Positions 61,661 to 64,000 of a DNA stretch of 64,000 nt are shown here, in pieces (the stretch's first letter is position 1; the number at the start of each line of letters is the position of its first letter). The translations under genes were made by a program, and so were the position numbers. Source of the DNA: Fretibacter rubidus (GTDB lineage: Bacteria; Pseudomonadota; Alphaproteobacteria; Caulobacterales; Maricaulaceae); the NCBI RefSeq assembly GCF_041429785.1, contig NZ_CP163423.1, forward strand, positions 3,224,001 through 3,288,000, given 5' to 3'. Under the pieces are notes generated by a model. It was not told the DNA's origin. It made no database searches and saw only the letters and a program-made list of their open reading frames with translations.

Positions 61661-63999
61661 GATGATTTATTTTCAGTCACGTTAGCGATCATCTCATTCA
61701 CCATTGCTTCCAATTCTGTTTCCATCATCCAAACATCTTTGAACTCGTGAAATGCCCAGCGGCCAAAGCGGCCATCTGAATTAACAGAAGGAACCCATAG
61801 AGTTTGAGCGGTTTCCGCTTTGATGGCGGCGTCATCGTCGCGTTTACCTTTAACTTCCACAATGAGGTTCAGCGGCGACTCTGCGCCTATATCTAAGTGC
61901 ACAAGGAAGTCGGGAATATACTCATGTGAGGCCGTGCCTTTTTTATACGGGATGGTAAAACCTACGCCTTGGTTTTTGACATAGGATATGACTTTGGGGT
62001 GCTTTTGCAGCGTCATGCCCATCGTTTTTTCCCATCCGCTATCCAGCACGATATTGTTGACCTGACATTTCGGGGTTCCGAGTCCCATGTCGGTAGTCAC
62101 AACAGGCTTAGTCGTTGGGAAACCAACAAAGCGCGTTGAACCCGTGCGGTTAATTGGGTCGATTACGGCGCGGACGACTGGCGTAACTTCGCCCTCTTCC
62201 GAACGCCTTTGATTGGCGCGCTCAATCGCGGCGTGGATTTTTTCGATCGCGCGATTAGCCAAAGATTGAATTTCGAGCATGCCAGCGAAGGTCCCATCCC
62301 CGCAGATCAGATATTCGTCTAGCCATTGCCGCACGACAGGTCGGACACGGTTGAATAAACGCATATCGAAACTGCCATCCTCATTCGGATATTTCGCGCG
62401 AACAAGTTCGCCCGCGAGTTTCAAAATAAGGGAGGACGGTCTTGTCAGAGTATAGTCGCGTTCATTTGGGCGAATGACTGTGGTTTCGCCAACCACGCCA
62501 GCCAAAACTGTTTCAGTCGGACCAACCATTTCGCGGGTTATGGTAAGACGTGAGTCTTCTACAAAGTCAGCCGCAACTCGCCTAGGCGGTAGTTCGGTTC
62601 TATACCCTACGACACGCGGGAAGGTGATTTCGCACTCCTCACGGTCTCGCAGAGCCTTCACTTGAATGGGTTTCTTTGGCGGCGAGATTGTCGACGCCGT
62701 TGGCTCTCCGATGAAGTCAAATGGTATGCCCAAAATATCTGCATATTCAGGATTGAACTTGCCGTCTTCGTTCAGGTCATAACTCACGCGGCGCAGGCCG
62801 CGTCCCATGACTTGCTCACTGATAAGCTGCGAGCCAAATGCACGGAGGCCAAAGACATGGGTAACCGTGTTTGCATCCCAACCTTCTGTCAGCATTGAGA
62901 CACTCACAACACAGCGAATGCTTTCACCAAGTCGGCCTTTCTGGCCAATCGTGTTCATGACCTCCCGCAGGAGCGTTTCATCATCGATTGATTTATTAGG
63001 GAACTCGCGGCGGAACTGCTCAATCTCTTCCGCCATTTCTTTGCGAAAGCCGGGCTTAATTGCATCAGGATTATCAAACTGCGCGCTGTCAATTAGAAAT
63101 GTTCTCGGACGAGACAAACGGTTGTCATGTTCATCAAAATTAGAAAACATCGGTAGGTTTGCCGGAAAGGCTTCGCCGCGAAGCTCGGGCGTTTCCTCGC
63201 GTTCCCAGCCTGCAATCCAATCATGCACCATTTGTGAACTGGCTGTATTGTTACAAACCACAATAAAGACGGGCGGGACATCAAGCCCGACACGGTCCCA
63301 ATCATCGGACGTTTTTACATAGTGATCATAGAGCGCCTTCAGGCCCGTCTGCACAAGCTCTGGCAAGTCTGCTGGGTCTGCGCCCCCGCCGCCCGCTTTT
63401 CGGCCTTTCTTTGGCATCTTCTTACCAACATGCTCCCACAAATTACCAAGAATAGGTTTCCCGTCCATGGTTGGATGATTGTCGAGAACTGGAACGCGCG
63501 GAAGCTTAACAATGCCGCATTCAATCGCTTCAATAAGCGGGAAGTCTGAAACCGCCCAAGGAAAGAGGAACCCTTCCGGATAACCTGAGCCTTTGAGAAA
63601 GTAAGGCGTGGCGGAAAGGTCGATAACTCCCGGAATAGATTTTGACGTAACTTTCGTTTTTGCAGGTTGCCCCAGAAGGCCCATATGCCTTTGAACAGCA
63701 CCGATGCCATTGATCCAAAGCCGTGCGGCATCATTATTCTCGCGGCCTTCGGCGTCTTTCTTTTCTTTCGAGGCTGGGTTCTCGCGATAACAGTGATGGG
63801 CCTCATCATTTATGACGAGTATTTGTTTCATACCGACAAGTTCTGGCATTGCGCGGCGAAGCATTTCACCCTCGGTTTCGAGCGTGTCGATCTCTTCCTC
63901 ACGCCAACCTGCAATCGTCGCCTTGTTACCTTTGGACAATTTTATTTTATTGCGGCGCTGGAAAGCATGATAATTTGTAATCGCAATTTTGGCACGCTG
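61657..63999 (-). CDS. res: type III restriction enzyme, Res subunit (partial at right edge)
   Basis: At least 781 residues; the frame is open to the window edge, where the upstream sequence reads KIAITNYHAFQRRNKIKLSKG, a typical Res segment, so the N-terminus lies outside. LVINDEAHH is the DEAH motif II and GVIDLSATPYF is motif III. GWDANTVTHVFGLRAFGSQLISEQVMGRGLRR gives motifs V-VI of an SF2 helicase. The C-terminal region has FLVHLD, then LNLIVEVKGKRDDDA, a PD-(D/E)XK-type nuclease site. It would translocate on DNA and cut unmethylated sites with Mod. It is the most upstream gene of the operon seen here; further genes may lie beyond 64000. Confidence 0.93.
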   Translation of the reverse strand, partial: QRAKIAITNYHAFQRRNKIKLSKGNKATIAGWREEEIDTLETEGEMLRRAMPELVGMKQILVINDEAHHCYRENPASKEKKDAEGRENNDAARLWINGIGAVQRHMGLLGQPAKTKVTSKSIPGVIDLSATPYFLKGSGYPEGFLFPWAVSDFPLIEAIECGIVKLPRVPVLDNHPTMDGKPILGNLWEHVGKKMPKKGRKAGGGGADPADLPELVQTGLKALYDHYVKTSDDWDRVGLDVPPVFIVVCNNTASSQMVHDWIAGWEREETPELRGEAFPANLPMFSNFDEHDNRLSRPRTFLIDSAQFDNPDAIKPGFRKEMAEEIEQFRREFPNKSIDDETLLREVMNTIGQKGRLGESIRCVVSVSMLTEGWDANTVTHVFGLRAFGSQLISEQVMGRGLRRVSYDLNEDGKFNPEYADILGIPFDFIGEPTASTISPPKKPIQVKALRDREECEITFPRVVGYRTELPPRRVAADFVEDSRLTITREMVGPTETVLAGVVGETTVIRPNERDYTLTRPSSLILKLAGELVRAKYPNEDGSFDMRLFNRVRPVVRQWLDEYLICGDGTFAGMLEIQSLANRAIEKIHAAIERANQRRSEEGEVTPVVRAVIDPINRTGSTRFVGFPTTKPVVTTDMGLGTPKCQVNNIVLDSGWEKTMGMTLQKHPKVISYVKNQGVGFTIPYKKGTASHEYIPDFLVHLDIGAESPLNLIVEVKGKRDDDAAIKAETAQTLWVPSVNSDGRFGRWAFHEFKDVWMMETELEAMVNEMIANVTENKSS

Positions 64000-64000
64000 C

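Overview
The window looks like a chromosomal segment of a marine, probably surface- or alga-associated alphaproteobacterium; a Maricaulales/Hyphomonadales-type organism is my best guess. The reasons are families typical of alphaproteobacteria (DUF1244, DUF3576, a thioredoxin-TPR/Lon-domain/Trm112 operon), moderate GC, a TonB-dependent receptor, sodium-coupled symporters and a uronate-polysaccharide catabolic cluster. This placement is inferred from gene content, not from a marker-gene search.

Layout. 1-8.1 kb is housekeeping: ribosomal proteins L35 and L20, a TonB-dependent receptor, a bifunctional penicillin-binding protein and a CPA-type antiporter with an RCK-like tail. 8.1-13.2 kb holds envelope genes (two lipoproteins and a porin with a very long Q/P/Y-rich N-terminal segment) and a LuxR-type regulator. 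13.2-18.3 kb has an SDR/Baeyer-Villiger monooxygenase pair converging on a five-gene operon (prolyl-tRNA editing protein, thioredoxin-TPR, Lon-type domain, Trm112, DUF1244). A tRNA-Gly(GCC) follows, then a small exopolysaccharide-type group (sugar phosphotransferase, UDP-glucose dehydrogenase, an exported protein with a TM-plus-acidic tail). 21.9-29 kb has an aldehyde dehydrogenase, a GNAT-like/SET-domain gene pair, a second LuxR-like regulator and a two-domain M16 peptidase lipoprotein.

29.2-33.3 kb is a signalling cluster: a membrane Ser/Thr kinase with a large C-terminal region, a divergent ECF sigma factor of the TIGR02999 type and a PPP-type phosphatase. 33.4-41.3 kb is one giant secreted RTX/VCBS adhesin of about 2,611 residues.

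41.6-53.9 kb is accessory DNA for uronate/polysaccharide use: D-mannonate dehydratase (ManD), a Gfo/Idh oxidoreductase, two SSS symporters, a cytoplasmic heparinase II/III-type lyase and a lipoprotein. Inside it lie a TetR-controlled DUF2147/DUF1772 pair and small unknown genes. The block is bracketed by two copies of an imperfect repeat of about 65 bp (41347-41406 and 54218-54285), and a tRNA-3'-end-like fragment lies at 54144-54173, so it may be a genomic island.

54.5-64 kb (continuing past the right edge) is a compact minus-strand defence operon. In transcription order it reads: a type III restriction subunit (cut by the window end), a PD-(D/E)XK-like protein, a large beta-class adenine methyltransferase, a TIR-domain protein with an unknown C-terminal domain, and a UvrD-like helicase with a RelE-like N-terminal domain. 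Tight spacing makes it plausible that these act as one composite anti-phage system. This is the strongest candidate here for an undescribed system. No rRNA, CRISPR array, integrase or intact IS element was seen.
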